In this document: positions 1 through 8,861 of the stretch, in pieces
Numbering within the stretch: position 1 is the first letter of the stretch
Layout of the letters: the number at the start of each line of letters is the position of its first letter
Assembly: GCA_964630455.1 (NCBI GenBank)
Contig: CAZVVA010000119.1
Span: forward strand, 1-12,103
DNA from: JAUWMI01 sp964630455
GTDB taxonomy: Bacteria > Sumerlaeota > Sumerlaeia > MWCT01 > JAUWMI01
Length of the DNA: 12,103 nt
Reading direction: 5' to 3'
Program-made: the position numbers and the translations under genes
Notes under the pieces: generated by a model
Databases searched by the model: none
What the model was told of the DNA's origin: nothing
What the model saw: the letters and a program-made list of their open reading frames with translations, nothing else

Positions 1-51
1 CCGTATTGTTTCTCAATAAATGAACCCGGATCAATAAGAAAGGCAACTGCC

Positions 52-2436
52 TTGGGTGACGTCATTGCCTTCATCTTCTCTTCGTTCACGTGGTTTGATG
101 ATAGCATGCGGTGGTGGATTGTTTGCGAAGTCGTCGGCTTCGTAGCACTGCCGATCGTCTTCTGGGTTTGCCGAAGTTTGCCCGACCGAGGGTATCCACT
201 CACCAAGTGCTTCGGCATTTTCTGGCTCATGCTTCTTAACTGGCTGCTGTGCGGCTATACGCCAGTGATTAATTCATGGGGGTCTATTTTCGCCACTCTG
301 GTTGTGCTACTAGTGATCTCTATGGTAGTAATGCGCCGCGTGCGTCGGAAGCTGACCGGGTTTCTGAAAAGCCGCTGGCGTTACGTGCTGGGCATCGAGA
401 TTCTCTTTCTCCTGAGCTTTCTTTTATTTCTCAGCATTCGCTCGTATATACCGGAGATCACGTTTGACTGGAGGCAAAGCGGAGCGGAGAAATTCCTCAA
501 CTTTGCGTATTTGAATTCGCTCATGCGCAGCAGCCATTTCCCACCGCTCGATCCCTGGCTTTCGGGATTTACGATGAATTACTACTACCTGGGGCACCTG
601 GAGTGGGCAACGTTGGGGAACTTTGCGGGCTATCTCCCGCAGTTCACTTTCAACATTGCACTGGCTACGATTTTTGCACTTACGGTGGTCAACGCCTTCT
701 CGCTCGGCCATAACCTTACGCGCCGGATTGCGTTCGGATGCCTGGCAGCAGCTGCGATTGGAATATTTGGAAACCTTGACGGCATCATTCAGGTAGGAAA
801 AAATCTTGGGGATGGCCAGTCGTTCTGGAATGCCGTGTTTAATTATGAATTCTGGCGCAGTTCCCGCATGCTCGGCGATACCACCATTACGGAGTTCCCG
901 TATTTTACGGCCATCCTTGGCGATCTGCATGCGCACCATTCTGCCCTCCCTCACGTCTTGCTTGTCCTGGCAATTCTCCTCAATTTGCTCTATAAACATC
1001 GTGCGCAGCCGTTGCTTCACGTGAAGTACTTTCGACTCTACTGGCCGGACCTTTTATTCATGGCTATACTGCTTGCGGGTCTGCCGGGTATTAACACCTG
1101 GGACGGCCTCACGATGGGCGCCACTTTTTTCGCTGTTTTACTCTATATTCACTATCGCACGTATCGCAAACTCGTGCCCGTGTTTCTCAGAACTGCCCTG
1201 GTATTGCTGATCGTAGCATTTGCAGCCCGACTTCTGGGACAGCTATTCTGGGCACACTTTAACCCGCCCTTCGCCACCGAAATTGAGAGCGAAGGCCTGA
1301 TTGCACGGACTATTGAAAAATTTAAGGAGACCATTGTTCCGCTTCAACCGAGCAATCGGACACATTTTCCAGACTACTGGCTGCATTTTGGCCTTTTTCT
1401 CATACCCTTTTGCCTGCTGTTGGTGGTGAAAACAGTAGACGCGCTGCGCAAATGCAAACTGGTGCAAATATCTGCTGTTGTCCTCGGCATGCTTCTCATC
1501 TTATTGGTCGCCTATAACTATCTACAGTATTGGCTGGGCAGCGTGACCATCATTTTGGCACTCTGGTGTTTCGCACTTCTGCTGACGCAGCCGTTCGACC
1601 GCACGGTAAGTCCGGCCTATCTGCTGGCGGGCGTTGGATTTCTTGTCTCAACTTTTTGCGAAATCTTTTTCTTCAATGACCGCTACAGTGGGACGTATGA
1701 GCGCTACAATACGGTGTTCAAATTCTACTACCCCCTCTGGTCATTCTTTGCACTGGCCTGCTGTGCCGCCATCTCTTCGCTCTGGACTAAGTCTGCACAG
1801 CAACGAGATATCCTAAATATCCTAAAGCGCGTCGGACTTGGAATATTGGTGCTGGCGGTAGTGGGACTGGGGCTGATTTATCCAATTGGCGCTACGGCAG
1901 TCCGAACAAACCGCCTTCATACACATTTCCCTTTCACGCCCGGTATTGAGCCGGTCCGAACCTTGGATGGGATGGCCTATCTCGGTAACATTCGGCCATT
2001 TGCATCCGATTACGAAGCGATCCTCTTTCTGCAGGCAAATGTGAAGAACCAACCGGTAATCCTGGAGGCTGCCAAAGGGAACTCTAAGTATGAAGCCTAT
2101 TCACGGGTCTCCACTAACACCGGTCTGCCCACTCTTGTCGGCTGGAGTCATCACGAAGCCCAGGTGCGAGCAGGCGCCGATAAAGAGTTTTGGAAGCGCC
2201 TTAACGAGCGCGTGCAAGCCGCAAAACGGATTTACGAATCTCCCGATTTTGGCTCAGTGCGCGATTTGATTGATAAGTATGAGATTCAGTATATCTTCGT
2301 TGGGACGCTGGAGCGCCGTGACTACGATCAGGCCGGTCTAGCAAAGTTCGCCAGTGCGTGCACAGAGGTATTTCGCAGTGGTGATACGCAGATTTACATG
2401 GTCCCGCAGAGCACCGAGAATGAAACTGCTGAGTAA
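52..2436 (+). CDS. DUF2298 (Chlor_Arch_YYY) multi-pass membrane protein
   Basis: Very hydrophobic polytopic protein of about 794 residues, inside the 700-900 range of the DUF2298/TIGR03662 family. The family's signature YYYxG is present as YYYLG at residues 177-181, just after a conserved hydrophilic loop containing PPLDPWLSG. The C-terminal 150 or so residues form a soluble tail with family-typical stretches (NTGLPTLVGW, then YIFVGTLERRDY near the end). The biochemical role of the family is not established. It is assumed to act in membrane glycan or lipid-linked sugar handling because it so often sits beside TIGR03663, as it does here. The start is uncertain. The TTG at 52 has an AGAAAGG stretch 8 bases upstream. 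The ATG at 106 (residue 19) begins the part that best resembles family N-termini but lacks a good ribosome site. The frame is also open to the left window edge, so an upstream start cannot be excluded. The family call is firm; the start is not. Confidence 0.9.
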   Translation: MGDVIAFIFSSFTWFDDSMRWWIVCEVVGFVALPIVFWVCRSLPDRGYPLTKCFGIFWLMLLNWLLCGYTPVINSWGSIFATLVVLLVISMVVMRRVRRKLTGFLKSRWRYVLGIEILFLLSFLLFLSIRSYIPEITFDWRQSGAEKFLNFAYLNSLMRSSHFPPLDPWLSGFTMNYYYLGHLEWATLGNFAGYLPQFTFNIALATIFALTVVNAFSLGHNLTRRIAFGCLAAAAIGIFGNLDGIIQVGKNLGDGQSFWNAVFNYEFWRSSRMLGDTTITEFPYFTAILGDLHAHHSALPHVLLVLAILLNLLYKHRAQPLLHVKYFRLYWPDLLFMAILLAGLPGINTWDGLTMGATFFAVLLYIHYRTYRKLVPVFLRTALVLLIVAFAARLLGQLFWAHFNPPFATEIESEGLIARTIEKFKETIVPLQPSNRTHFPDYWLHFGLFLIPFCLLLVVKTVDALRKCKLVQISAVVLGMLLILLVAYNYLQYWLGSVTIILALWCFALLLTQPFDRTVSPAYLLAGVGFLVSTFCEIFFFNDRYSGTYERYNTVFKFYYPLWSFFALACCAAISSLWTKSAQQRDILNILKRVGLGILVLAVVGLGLIYPIGATAVRTNRLHTHFPFTPGIEPVRTLDGMAYLGNIRPFASDYEAILFLQANVKNQPVILEAAKGNSKYEAYSRVSTNTGLPTLVGWSHHEAQVRAGADKEFWKRLNERVQAAKRIYESPDFGSVRDLIDKYEIQYIFVGTLERRDYDQAGLAKFASACTEVFRSGDTQIYMVPQSTENETAE

Positions 2437-2499
2437 TTGTGCGGCGCGGCATATAAGCAGGAAGCTTGTACAGACATTTCTGAACTGGCAATTATTGCG

Positions 2500-4728
2500 A
2501 TGAGCAAGCAGAAAAAGAAAAAATCTGCCTCAGAATCTATTGGGAAACCTATCCGAAAATCTGTCCAAAAACAGCCCCTAATGCTTTGGGTCTATCTGCG
2601 TACTGCTGCCATTGTGTTGCTGCTCATCTTTGCCTTCTGGTCACGCTTCTATCGTCTGGGCGATAAGCCCCTGCATCACGACGAAAGCCTTTTTGCCTAT
2701 TACTCCTACAATCTCTCTCAAACTGGCAAGTACATATATATCCCGATGCTGCATGGGCCGTTCATGCTAGATGTCAATGCGCTGGTGTATATTCTACTTG
2801 GCGACTCGGATTTCACCCTGCGATTTGCCACGGCCTGTCTCGGCATGGGTATTCTGTTTCTCTTGTTTGCCTATCGGAATCGCCTGGGGACGGTGGGTCT
2901 TCTTGCCACCTTGGCATTGGTCGTGATCTCGCCAACGCTGATGTACTACTCGCGCTTTTTCCGCCACGACATTCCTCTGGCCTTCTTTTGCCTTTTGGCG
3001 CTCTGGTTTTATATCAAGTTCTTTACCGAAGGCAAGGGCTGGGCGTTGCTCTGGGGCACTGTGTGTACAATGATGCTAATCTGCATAAAAGAGAACTCGC
3101 TGATTTTTCTTTTCACCATCGCGACGTTTGCAGTACTGCTATTTGTCGTTGATCTTTCCAAAGGTCTGCACGCAAAACGCATTGGCTGGAAAGCACTGAA
3201 GCAGGCCTATGCATCTTCGCTACGTCGCAATTTCATAGGGATTCTTCTCGTCAATGTCATCCTCTGGGCACTCGTTTTCATCTTCTACGGAGGCATTTTT
3301 GAACAGGTGTTCCACGAGCTGTTTTCCACGAAAGCCTTCTTTTCCCTGGCTGCGCCCTGGTGGCACTATGCAGTAGTCTTGATTGCATTCCTGATAAGCT
3401 ATTTTATGCTCACATTGTTGCACACCTGGACTCATGAGCGCTACGGCGAAGATGCGCTCCTTTCACGCATATACAAAGCAGTATTACAGAATAAAATTTA
3501 TCTCCTGGTCGGTATCATTATTGCCCTGCTTACCTATCTGCTGATCTTCACCACATTTCTAACTAATCCCAAAGGTCTCTTTCAGATCTACCGCGAAACT
3601 TTTGCCTACTGGTGGGGACAACACAAAGAGCAACGCATCTACGGGCCGTATCACTACTATTTGCCCATTCTCGGGATATACGAGCTTCCGGCTCTGCTTA
3701 TCGTGCTGGGCGGTGGGCTCGCGGCCCTGCTGCGGAAAAAGTGGAGACGCTGGAGGCTGGTTCCCGGATGGGTAGGCCTGTCCGTCCTGACGCTGATTCT
3801 CTACCATGCGTTGAACATTAAATTCGATGCGGATAAATGGGACAAGAGCCTGTTTCACGTCTCATCGCCCTTACATATCTACATCATCATAAGCCTGCTG
3901 GTGTTCGGTGGTGTGCTCACCTGGATGTATCTCTGGCGCAAAGAGCGCTTTACCGCTCTGCTGGTATATTGGACAACTGCGAGCTTTCTGATCTATTCCT
4001 GGGCAGGAGAAAAAGTGCCCTGGGTCAGTGTTCACATCGTGCTGCCCATGTTGTTGCTTGCTGGGGTGTACATACAAAAGTTCATTCATACGAAAGCATA
4101 TCAGAAATTTCCTTACGTCTGGCATGTGCTGGCAATCATTTTTGTTTTCTGGATTCTGAGAAGCGCGCTGATTCTCTGCCTTGTAAACTCGGCGAACACG
4201 GCCGAGCGCCTGATCTACGGCCATACGACCCAGGAGGTCAAATATGTGGTTGAGGAGATTGATCGCCTGGCGGAGCTGCTGGGTACTGGCAAGGACACGC
4301 GTATCGTGGTGCGGGGCCAAATTATCTGGCCCATGGGGTGGTGGTATATGCGCCACTACAAACATTGGACTGAACACGAAAACATGAGCAGGACAACCTT
4401 CCCGATTCTCGTGATTAATTGGGATGAAGCAAGCGGTACACCGAACGTTAAGGAGAACTACCATTGCACCAGATACAAGGTGCGCACATGGTGGCAACCC
4501 AAATTCCTGGACGTTGGCCGAATGCTAGCGATCTGGAAAACCATTATTCCAAAGCGCCGGGGAGAGGGAAACACTGCCGCTCAGGATATTCGTGATTCCA
4601 AGGATGAGTGGAATAAGCTTATCAACTACCTGTTAGATAGAAAGCATTTTGACCATTATGCAGCCCCGTACCCGAGCATGAGCTCTGTTGACTTCGCCTT
4701 CTGCGTGAGAAAGGGTATCATTGAATAA
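2500..4728 (+). CDS. TIGR03663 family protein, Agl23-type (GT-C/PMT-like membrane protein)
   Basis: A 742-residue polytopic membrane protein with a strongly basic, lysine-rich cytoplasmic N-terminus (about 25 residues) before the first membrane helix. It shows the few invariant features described for TIGR03663: the DE dipeptide at residues 61-62 (in LHHDES, first extracytoplasmic loop) and the HGP tripeptide at 85-87 (in MLHGPFM). The N-terminal half resembles the PMT/ArnT GT-C fold, in which the acidic pair in the first loop is catalytic or metal-binding. NCBI names the family 'flippase activity-associated protein Agl23'; its true reaction is unknown. TIGR03663 nearly always occurs in genomes with TIGR03662 and often next to it, as here, 63 bases after that gene's stop. 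I chose ATG 2500 rather than the in-frame TTG at 2437, because residues encoded between them are non-conserved-looking and the KKKK start fits a membrane N-terminus. No strong Shine-Dalgarno precedes either, so translation may depend on the upstream gene. Confidence 0.9.
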   Translation: MSKQKKKKSASESIGKPIRKSVQKQPLMLWVYLRTAAIVLLLIFAFWSRFYRLGDKPLHHDESLFAYYSYNLSQTGKYIYIPMLHGPFMLDVNALVYILLGDSDFTLRFATACLGMGILFLLFAYRNRLGTVGLLATLALVVISPTLMYYSRFFRHDIPLAFFCLLALWFYIKFFTEGKGWALLWGTVCTMMLICIKENSLIFLFTIATFAVLLFVVDLSKGLHAKRIGWKALKQAYASSLRRNFIGILLVNVILWALVFIFYGGIFEQVFHELFSTKAFFSLAAPWWHYAVVLIAFLISYFMLTLLHTWTHERYGEDALLSRIYKAVLQNKIYLLVGIIIALLTYLLIFTTFLTNPKGLFQIYRETFAYWWGQHKEQRIYGPYHYYLPILGIYELPALLIVLGGGLAALLRKKWRRWRLVPGWVGLSVLTLILYHALNIKFDADKWDKSLFHVSSPLHIYIIISLLVFGGVLTWMYLWRKERFTALLVYWTTASFLIYSWAGEKVPWVSVHIVLPMLLLAGVYIQKFIHTKAYQKFPYVWHVLAIIFVFWILRSALILCLVNSANTAERLIYGHTTQEVKYVVEEIDRLAELLGTGKDTRIVVRGQIIWPMGWWYMRHYKHWTEHENMSRTTFPILVINWDEASGTPNVKENYHCTRYKVRTWWQPKFLDVGRMLAIWKTIIPKRRGEGNTAAQDIRDSKDEWNKLINYLLDRKHFDHYAAPYPSMSSVDFAFCVRKGIIE

Positions 4729-4802
4729 CAGTAGGATTCTCTGCACGGCCGGCAGGCAAGCAGGAGGCACAAGGGGACAGCAGGGGACCCGCTGCTCTCT
4801 TC

Positions 4803-5003
4803 GAATCGTCCGTTTCAGGAGAGATTCGCAATTGGTCAGAGTGGCTGATGGAGGGGCTGGAGTAAGCACACGAGGAAGAAATCAGGAAAAACACGTACAC
4901 AGGGCGTCCGACCGGCGCGCCCCATTTCATAGAAAAACTAGAAACGCTCTTGGGCCGTTGTCTGAAACGACGGAAACCGGGACGAAAAAGGGGAAATACA
5001 TAA
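4803..5003 (+). pseudogene. 3' remnant of a REP-associated tyrosine transposase (Y1_Tnp)
   Basis: Reading the plus strand in the frame ending at TAA 5001-5003 gives the C-terminal signature of REP-associated tyrosine transposases (IS200-like Y1 family): NWSEWLMEGLE, a stop, then EEEIRKNTYTGRPTGAPHF, then IEKLETLLGRCLKRRKPGRK and a short tail. The 'TGRPxGxxxFIxKLExLLGRxLxxxKPGRK' pattern is characteristic of the end of these proteins. The frame is interrupted by an in-frame TAA at 4863-4865, where the family would continue. The N-terminal catalytic part with the HUH motif and Y1 tyrosine is absent from the upstream sequence, which is the Agl23-type gene. It is therefore a dead 3' fragment. It was found by translation in a frame that has no start codon. 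Family assignment is from motif memory, not a search. Confidence 0.75.
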
Positions 5004-5021
5004 CCCGTCCCCGCATTTTCC
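4972..5021. repeat. Imperfect inverted repeat at the end of the transposase remnant (REP-like)
   Basis: GGAAA (4972-4976) plus GGGACG (4979-4984) face CGTCCC (5006-5011) plus TTTCC (5017-5021), with the transposase stop codon in the loop. REP-associated tyrosine transposases act on short palindromic repeats close to their own gene, so this is likely the element's right-hand repeat. It could form a weak hairpin in RNA, but no T-run follows, so I do not call it a terminator. Confidence 0.5.
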
Positions 5022-5153
5022 CAAGTGAAAAAATCGTGACTGAAGATAGGGTGTGATGTGAAGTCGAAAAAAGCCATTTTGGGGTATATCATACTTGAAT
5101 TATTCGCCTTACATCACATCTGAAAAAGTTTAACCGGACAGTAGTGTTGACCT

Positions 5154-6653
5154 ATGATTAAAGGTCTTAAATTTAGCAAGATTAATTTTTTACCATTTCT
5201 CCCGGCAATACCTCTGTTGTATTTCCTTGTGCTTTATTGCTATTGTGCTGTGCAGCACATCACCTATCCTTTTGAATTGGAATGGCTTGAGGGGGATGTG
5301 GCTGTTTACAGTATTAGAATCCTTGACGGTGAGCCCCTGTATCCTGACCCCGAGCAAGGATATGTGCCTTATCTTTATCCTCCATTTTATCAATATGTAA
5401 TGGCAGGACTATTTGGCATATTTGGCGTGGAGCTGGGAGTAGGCAGAGCACTGTCATTTCTTGCTTCCTTAGGCACAGCGATATTTATTTTTCTTATCGT
5501 TTATAACTGGACTCGCTCTAAGCCAGCTGGCTTATTGGCCGGATTATTCTATTTCGCCTTTTATAAGGTGGCTGGATTCTGGTATGATTTGGTTAGGGTC
5601 GATTCCATGGCCTGGTTTTTGGCTATAGCTACAGTTTATTTGTTATGCAAGAAGGATAGGAAAACCTGGCAAATAGCACTCGGTGGTGTGCTAAGCATAT
5701 TGGCTTTGCTTACCAAACAAAGTACGGCTGTCATTCTGGTCGGCGCCATACTTTTTCTGCTCATAACAGATTTGAGCCGAGCGCGACTATTTGTGCTGAT
5801 ATTTGTCATTGTTCTCGTTAACTCATTCTGGCTATTATCGCATGGGGAAAATAGCTGGTTTGCAAAATACTACTATCTCATACCACTTAAGCTTCCGGTA
5901 TTCTGGAAAGAGCAGGGCAGCAGGCTGTGGCCGGAATTATTTAAAAATATTTTTTTGCTACTGGTCTTAGCTACGGGCTGGGTAACTGGCAGCGTTATTA
6001 TGAAAAGATACCGGGTGCAACTTGTATGGTTAGGTATGTTCGCCCTGAGCACGGTTGCGGCGCTTTTGCCTTTTGTTAACATTGGTGGCTATGTAAACAA
6101 CTTTATTCCCCTATTATGCTTTTTATCAGTAATCATCGGGTTCAGTTTTAATATGTTGATTAATCTAACAAAGACCTTCTGGAAGCAGGCAGGCATTGTT
6201 ATTTGCTTCCTGATTTTTATGCTTTTTGCTCTGAAGCCATTAGGATATAAGTTAGAATCCGTGCTCCCTCACCCCGGTGGCAAGAACCGAGGAAAACAAC
6301 TGTTAGAGCTTGTTAAAGGAACTCCAGGTAGTTTCTATTTTCTACATCATAATTATTATGGCTATAAGGCAGGAAAAGGAATTTTCTATAGCGTTGATGC
6401 TATAAGAGACTTAAAATGGGCGGGCTATCCCACTCCTCAACGACTGAAACAAGCAATAACGAGAAAGCAATTTGACTATATCGTTCTGGATATTCCCTTG
6501 CATGCCGAATGGGTGCCTGGAGATGTAAAATCCCTGCTTCAGCGCTACTACAGGCTCAAAGGTCCAATAATAAATTATGACCATTTTCGTGAATTAGAGC
6601 CGATTACTGGTTGTCTGATGAAGCCCCGATACCTTTGGGTACCCAGAGAATGA
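5154..6653 (+). CDS. GT-C-like multi-pass membrane glycosyltransferase (family 39/ArnT-like)
   Basis: A 499-residue polytopic protein. It has a first membrane helix at about residues 12-34, followed by an extracytoplasmic loop carrying ELEWLEGD (E46 and D48). This is the position and type of the acidic motif in GT-C enzymes, which transfer sugars from polyprenyl-phosphate donors on the outer face of the membrane. A YPPFYQYV segment follows and then about ten hydrophobic helices. The last 130 or so residues are a soluble domain with FYFLHHNYYGYKAG and a YIVLDIP strand, seen in many uncharacterised bacterial relatives. Substrate and acceptor cannot be told. The ATG at 5154 is the first plausible start, but its ribosome site is poor. 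The DNA is clearly more AT-rich than the two genes upstream. It converges on the next gene with only 16 bases between the two stop codons. Confidence 0.8.
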   Translation: MIKGLKFSKINFLPFLPAIPLLYFLVLYCYCAVQHITYPFELEWLEGDVAVYSIRILDGEPLYPDPEQGYVPYLYPPFYQYVMAGLFGIFGVELGVGRALSFLASLGTAIFIFLIVYNWTRSKPAGLLAGLFYFAFYKVAGFWYDLVRVDSMAWFLAIATVYLLCKKDRKTWQIALGGVLSILALLTKQSTAVILVGAILFLLITDLSRARLFVLIFVIVLVNSFWLLSHGENSWFAKYYYLIPLKLPVFWKEQGSRLWPELFKNIFLLLVLATGWVTGSVIMKRYRVQLVWLGMFALSTVAALLPFVNIGGYVNNFIPLLCFLSVIIGFSFNMLINLTKTFWKQAGIVICFLIFMLFALKPLGYKLESVLPHPGGKNRGKQLLELVKGTPGSFYFLHHNYYGYKAGKGIFYSVDAIRDLKWAGYPTPQRLKQAITRKQFDYIVLDIPLHAEWVPGDVKSLLQRYYRLKGPIINYDHFRELEPITGCLMKPRYLWVPRE

Positions 6654-6669
6654 AATACTGCCAATGCTA

Positions 6670-8861
6670 CTATTCGCTTTCTGGCTTGTTAGGTTTGCTC
6701 TGTAACTCATCAAGCCGCTTTCTTATATGGAGTTGGTTTTCCTTTATACTAAGAGACTTTGAATAATATTCAATTGCCTTTTGCGTCTTACCTTGACGCT
6801 CATAAATCATTGCTAATTCATTAAGGGGCCGTGGGTCGCGATTTTTAACCAGTTGAGTCGCCTTGAGCAGATTTTTTTCCGCCGCTGGCCAGTCTTTTTC
6901 CGTTTGATTAACCGAAGCTAAGCAGATATATAAATAATAGTCGTTGGGAAAATATTTCAGGCCTCTTTTTAATGTCGCTTTAGCCTCTTTTAGTTTGTTA
7001 TTCCGATGGTTTGAATCAGCCACCTGGCGATAAAGCGAGTGCTGTCGCGGCTTAACCTTTAATGAACGCTGAAAAGCCTGGTTGCCCAGCTCGTTGTCCC
7101 CCATTGCAAACGCCAGATGGCCGATGCGATTTAAAATTTCTACATCGCCCCTAAACTTTCTGATAGCCATCTTACCGATGTCGAGAGCTTTATGTNNNNN
7201 NNNNNATAGAGATAAGCCATACGAGGGTTATATTCTATAGCTTTTTTAAATCGCCGGTTAATTTCGTCCTTGTCAGGCTGATAAGTTACGTCATTTCTTT
7301 TATAAATATGGACGAATGAGTTAAGATATTTATTGAGGGCCATTACTTCTAAATAATTCTGATGAAAATCCTGGGAGGTAGAAACTCTCCGCGACAAATC
7401 AGGATAGACATAACCCGGAGATTTAGGGTCAGGGCGAGAATGATTTTTAAAGATTAAGATGTACTCGGGCCGCTTAGCCAGAATATACTCAGCCTGAGAA
7501 TCTATATCTCTAATACCAGCCGCCCCAGATATTACCCGGTCTGTCAAGCCGTCTATGTCTACGGTATTAATAAAAAAATTAAGGTAAGAAGGGTAGCCGA
7601 TGTCACTGGTCACAACGGTGGCGCCCTCCGGGACATGATTAAAAAGCCAGTCGGTCACGTTTTGTAACGGTGGAACAAATTTGCCGAAGAATTTAAAATA
7701 AAGTTGGCGCGGCTGATACCATTCTGAACGATGTTTTCCATACCGCTGTGGCGACCAGTCAAAAATATAAACCGATTCTTCGTTCAGAGAGAACCTGGCT
7801 ATGTCCCAGCTCATTAATAATAAAACAATACCCGCAATCCAATGAGCTGGCGGGGCCTTGATTTTCCAGCGTAGTGTTCTCAAGGCAAGGGGAAGATTAA
7901 GAAAAATGAAGGGCAAAGCAATTAGCATAAAGCGATAGTTAGGCATCCAATCTCCATTTACATGATATACATAATAACAACTAAGGAGCAGGCCAGAAAC
8001 AGTTATTATGGAGTATCTATTGGGGAAAAGCAGGGCTACAAGTAAAGGAATTAGCCACAAATTTAAGAAGCCCCAACCTTGAGTAAAATAAAAATAAAAT
8101 AGATGTGCCAGACCACGGGAATGGCCTACATTTTGCCCCAACTTAGCATAGTAAGTATTAGGCAAGATGTCGTCGTAATAAATGAACCGCCAGATAAAGA
8201 ACGGCAAGAATAATACTAGGAACTGACTAGCCCAGGTTAGAATCCTTTCGATTTTTATTTCGCGGCGCCAGACCAGCCAGGCCGCAAACAATATCAGCGG
8301 CGGGATAACGAATAAAGGGCCTTCAGGCCGCGTCATAATAGCAAGGGCAGCAACAAAAGGGGAGAGCATAAATTTTTTTCGTTTTTGTTCTCTGATGGCC
8401 AGATAAAACGTCAGGACTACCAGAAAAATAAAGGCATTAGTTTCCAGTCCCATAACGGCCCAGTGCGCATAGTAAGGGTTAAGCGCCAGAAATAAGGCAG
8501 GAAAGAGATTAAATAAGCTTTTTCGGCCCAATAAAAGCTGGCTGAAGAAATAAAGAAGCGCAATAGTGGCTAAACTAAAAAGAATGCCAAGCAACTTGGC
8601 CCAAAACATAAGGTCTACACGGAACAGCTTCATCAGCAGGCCGAGCAGTATAGTCCAGAGAAAATTGCTGTAGCCCTCTACTCTTTCCCCCTCATTAAAG
8701 ACCAGCCCTTTCCCATCGGCAAAATTTCGAGCATACCGAAATGAAATGTAGGCGTCATCGATAACACTGTTATAGAAACAAAGAGAATTAAAGACAAATA
8801 TTATCAAGCAAGCGCTGAGCAGAAAATAATGCAGATAGGCTATTTTCCTGGTGCTGCGCAT
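6670..8861 (-). CDS. GT-C-like membrane glycosyltransferase with C-terminal TPR repeats (interrupted by assembly gap)
   Basis: The N-terminal part has a membrane helix followed by IDDAYISFRYARNFADGKG (D35-D36) and then GERVEGYSNFLWT. This motif set is typical of AftB-like/GT-C transferases of lipid-linked sugars. About ten more membrane helices follow, then a soluble region with VVTSDIGYPSY near residue 420 and a DGLTDRVI stretch. Past about residue 535 the protein enters tetratricopeptide repeats (…FKKAIEYNPRMAYLY), where ten N interrupt it. After the gap the reading resumes with HKALDIGKMAIRKF and runs through four more 34-residue-type TPRs to TAG 6670-6672. The frames on either side differ by one base with 10 N, but the repeats are clearly continuous, so I treat this as one gene with a mis-sized gap rather than two genes. 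Its length would be about 739 residues if the gap is 38 bases. TPRs probably bind a partner protein. The start ATG at 8861-8859 has only a weak Shine-Dalgarno. Confidence 0.8.
7196..7205. other. Assembly gap (10 N)
   Basis: A run of exactly ten N inside a coding region. The number is likely a placeholder: the flanking reading frames only join if the true length is 3k+2, and ten is not. It lies within the first or second TPR of the minus-strand glycosyltransferase. Any automatic translation across it shifts into a false C-terminus. Confidence 0.97.

Larger units (their letters stand above)
4729..5153. other. Intergenic region with mobile-element debris
   Basis: About 425 bases between the Agl23-type gene and the next glycosyltransferase. 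The left part (4741-4790) is a G/A-rich stretch with repeated 'aggggac' units. The middle (4803-5003) holds the transposase remnant listed separately, followed by its inverted repeat (4972-5021). Beyond that, TGTGATGT at 5052-5059 and ACATCACA at 5111-5118 form a perfect 8-base inverted pair 51 bases apart. Its spacing does not fit a CRP site. No convincing promoter or ribosome site is visible just before the ATG at 5154. Confidence 0.7.

Noticed and set aside
424..1020. 198-codon minus-strand open frame inside the DUF2298 gene
   Set aside because: It is a codon-usage shadow of a clearly recognised membrane protein, rich in R/E/H, with no domain.
2437..2499. N-terminal extension of the Agl23-type protein from TTG 2437
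   Set aside because: TTG follows the previous stop directly with no ribosome site. The ATG at 2500 gives a natural basic membrane N-terminus.
3871..4497. 208-codon minus-strand open frame inside the Agl23-type gene
   Set aside because: It lies fully antisense to a confident gene, with no recognisable motif or ribosome site.
4718..5092. 124-codon minus-strand open frame and 111-codon plus-strand frame over the intergenic region
   Set aside because: The meaningful protein signal here is in another plus frame (Y1 transposase tail). These two are its shadows.
5052..5118. TGTGA…TCACA as a CRP-type operator before the 5154 gene
   Set aside because: The half-sites are 57 bases apart instead of 6, so this is not a CRP site.
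7140..7205. C-terminal tail of the minus-strand glycosyltransferase when translated straight through the N run, ending SESLGAM
   Set aside because: It is an artefact of the placeholder gap length. The TPR-coding frame after the gap is a different one.
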